Assembly (NCBI GenBank): GCA_945834965.1
Contig: CAMAHZ010000011.1
Coordinates: 1-14,639, forward strand
Source: an uncultured Clostridia bacterium
GTDB taxonomy: Bacteria; Bacillota; Clostridia; Christensenellales; Borkfalkiaceae
Direction of reading: 5' to 3'
Length of the DNA: 14,639 nucleotides
Made by a program: the position numbers and the translations under genes. Under the pieces are notes generated by a model. The model was not told the DNA's origin and did not search any database. It saw nothing but the letters and a program-made list of their open reading frames with translations. This document shows positions 13,748 through 14,639 of the stretch, piece after piece; positions within the stretch are counted from its first letter, which is position 1, and each line of letters starts with the position of its first letter.

Positions 13748-13786
13748 AAAAGCCCCCAACGACTTTTGTCGTTTGGAGGCTTTTTT
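13748..13786 (+). terminator. Second terminator hairpin, paralogous to the tRNA terminator
   Basis: AAAAGCC...CCAACGAC pairs with GTCGTTTGG.GGCTTTT around TTTT, with one mismatch and one bulge, followed by TTTTTT in total. It aligns to the hairpin at 13501-13538; positions differ in a paired manner (TGAC/GTCA against CGAC/GTCG), so the fold is conserved while the sequence has diverged. Confidence 0.8.
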
Positions 13787-13788
13787 GT

Positions 13789-13822
13789 TGTATAGAGAAA
13801 GGTAAGAACCTCCGTCAGGTGA
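13789..13822. repeat. Diverged copy of the block at 13540-13575
   Basis: TGTATAGAGAAAGG then AAGAACCTCCGTCAGGTGAC matches TGTAAAGAGAAAGG then GAGAACCTCCGTAGGGTGAC with few differences. A third, weaker version, AGAACTTCCGTGGTAATGAC, is at 13935-13954. With the tRNA-end copy and the hairpin this makes a tandem repeat unit of about 247 bp with a diverged right part. Confidence 0.75.
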
Positions 13823-13828
13823 CAATAG

Positions 13829-13954
13829 TCGTCTCGCAATGACGGGGTTGGACTTTGGGATTGCCGCGCTTCGCTCGCAATGACGCGGAAGTGATGCAGT
13901 TGGGTGTATAACCGTCATTGCGAAAAGTGACCGAAGAGAACTTCCGTGGTAATG
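13829..13954. repeat. REP/BIME-like palindromic repeats
   Basis: CGCAATGACG occurs at 13835-13844 and 13876-13885, and inverted as CGTCATTGCG at 13913-13922. The second copy is part of GATTGCCGCGCTTCG...CTCGCAATGAC (13859-13884), the well-known intergenic REP-type motif spread in many bacteria, and is bracketed by CCGCG/CGCGG. The inverted pair can form a long stem-loop. Such elements are typically mobilised in trans by RAYT (TnpA_REP) transposases; none is encoded here. Confidence 0.7.
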
Positions 13955-14085
13955 ACAGTTATAATTAGGGGGTTACATCTTATATTTTGGCAAAAAAGGC
14001 AAGCTTAGGCGTAAACGGATAGACTATAATAGGAATTTAGTATAGCCACGCTTTTAGTTTTCATAATTAAAACTGCCTTTGCCGC
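13955..14085. other. Intergenic DNA with no clear feature
   Basis: AT-rich, no ORF with a ribosome binding site. A TATAAT at about 14025 lacks a good -35, and AGTTTT/AAAACT near 14057-14075 can form only a weak stem. I see nothing firm before the cls promoter. Confidence 0.4.
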
Positions 14086-14114
14086 TTGAAATTTGCCCTT
14101 TCCCGTGATATAAT
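14086..14114 (+). promoter_or_regulatory. Promoter of the cardiolipin synthase gene
   Basis: TTGAAA at 14086-14091 and TATAAT at 14109-14114 have a 17-base spacer. The transcript would carry a leader of about 58 bases before the TTG start. Confidence 0.75.
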
Positions 14115-14178
14115 AACGGCATATTTATTAATATATTTCGTAAGTATATTTCAACCGTCCGTAAGGGGGTGTTTCCGC

Positions 14179-14639
14179 TTGAGATTATTAAAGCAATTAT
14201 TCAGTAAATTTTTCATAGTCGCCCTGCTTCTTATGCTGCAGGTGGCGTTAATCGTAGTTGTATTCTACCTTTTAAACGTGTATTTTGCGCCGTTTATTAT
14301 CGTAGAGCTTATTATCGGATTTTTAGTGGTTTTGTACGTAATTAATAAAGACGACCTGCCTGAGTTTAAAGTGCCTTGGCTGATATTAATTTTTACGATA
14401 CCCTTAGCCGGCGTTATCTGTTATCTGCTATTTGCAAATCCCAGACTTACCAAGAAACAGAATAAGCAGTTAAATGCCATTTACGAGCGCACCAAGTTAT
14501 ACGTTACCCCCACTGCGGCGCAGACCGAAAGATTAAAGGCGGAATACCCCGACTTCTACGGCATTGACAGGTACTTAAATAAAAATTCGTTCCTGTGCGG
14601 ACACTTTGACAGCAGGGTTACCTATTTTAAGTGCGGCGA
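14179..14639 (+). CDS. cls: Cardiolipin synthase, N-terminal part (runs off the window)
   Basis: Cardiolipin synthase condenses phosphatidyl groups into cardiolipin at the cytoplasmic membrane. Only the first 153 codons are present. Visible are a short basic N-terminus, two closely spaced hydrophobic segments (about residues 10-35 and 38-56), the family segment VPWLILIFTIPLAGVICYLLFANPRLTKKQ (about 67-96, third helix, PLDc_N domain), and the start of the linker reaching VTYFKCG. The two HKD catalytic motifs of the PLD superfamily lie beyond the edge. The start is a TTG with AAGGGGG nine bases upstream; no ATG or GTG is available in frame between the promoter and the hydrophobic region. Assignment to Cls rests on the PWL...PLAG...Y.LF.NPR..KK pattern; another PLD-family phosphatidyltransferase is possible. 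Confidence 0.85.
   Translation, partial: MRLLKQLFSKFFIVALLLMLQVALIVVVFYLLNVYFAPFIIVELIIGFLVVLYVINKDDLPEFKVPWLILIFTIPLAGVICYLLFANPRLTKKQNKQLNAIYERTKLYVTPTAAQTERLKAEYPDFYGIDRYLNKNSFLCGHFDSRVTYFKCG

Noticed and set aside
13400..13918. Reverse-strand open frames of about 73 residues across the tRNA and repeats
   Set aside because: They read through the tRNA complement and REP palindromes (for example the RHCERSAAI peptide typical of translated REP DNA), lack ribosome binding sites and overlap each other; they are not genes.
13995..14035. Possible promoter for a small RNA at TATAAT near 14025
   Set aside because: No acceptable -35 hexamer at 16-18 bases and no terminator-like structure before the cls promoter.
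1..14639. CRISPR array or defence island
   Set aside because: No regularly spaced direct repeats and no cas, restriction, toxin-antitoxin or phage genes were seen.

Overview
The window looks like a chromosomal segment of an uncultured Clostridia-type member of the Bacillota, probably gut-associated. The grounds are low-to-moderate GC with strong purine-rich ribosome binding sites, consensus TTGACA/TATAAT promoters, CdaA-type c-di-AMP synthesis, a CsoR/CopA copper operon of Firmicutes type, and monofunctional LysC and ComEC/HolA genes of the usual Gram-positive kind. No order or family can be assigned from the sequence alone. Most of it is a housekeeping region; the accessory-looking part is the 0.7 kb repeat-rich stretch downstream of a tRNA gene.

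Layout, left to right. (1) 52-474: a small three-helix membrane protein of unknown function and its terminator. (2) 501-2004: argH, alone, with its own consensus promoter and a strong terminator. (3) A minus-strand cluster from about 6829 down to 2010: cdaA (diadenylate cyclase), a previously unlisted 39-residue membrane-anchor ORF resembling only the N-terminus of CdaR, a DUF1015 protein, lysC (aspartate kinase) and a PLP aminotransferase. Their junctions are very tight (4 nt gap, 1 nt gap, 1 nt overlap) except the last, which holds a hairpin. (4) A minus-strand pair comEC-holA (9979-6828) with its own promoter and terminator. (5) An ArsR-family regulator gene (10407-10017) with its own promoter. 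(6) A copper-homeostasis operon csoR-copA (13314-10450) driven by a perfect consensus promoter whose spacer is a CsoR-type operator, with a second operator in the leader. The copA frame carries a C-terminal CopZ-like domain that has its own Shine-Dalgarno and ATG. (7) tRNA-Ser(CGA) at 13411-13500, followed by a terminator and a repeat-rich non-coding tract (13539 to about 13954) that contains a second copy of the tRNA 3' end plus a second, covarying terminator and REP-like palindromes. (8) The start of a cardiolipin synthase gene running off the right edge.

How the parts work together. CsoR senses Cu(I) and should release both operators to express the CopA exporter and the CopZ-like chaperone domain. 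CdaA makes c-di-AMP; the tiny CdaR-like peptide may stand in for the usual CdaR partner, and its stop codon is almost fused to the start of the DUF1015 gene, so the two are probably translationally coupled. Co-transcription of c-di-AMP synthesis with aspartate kinase, instead of the usual cdaR-glmM, is the most unusual gene arrangement here. ComEC (DNA uptake channel) has a C-terminal domain without recognisable metal-binding histidines.

The points most worth checking are the CdaR-like micro-ORF, the independently translatable CopZ-like domain, the DKTAT (not DKTGT) phosphorylation motif in CopA, and the duplicated tRNA-Ser 3' end with covarying terminator hairpins.
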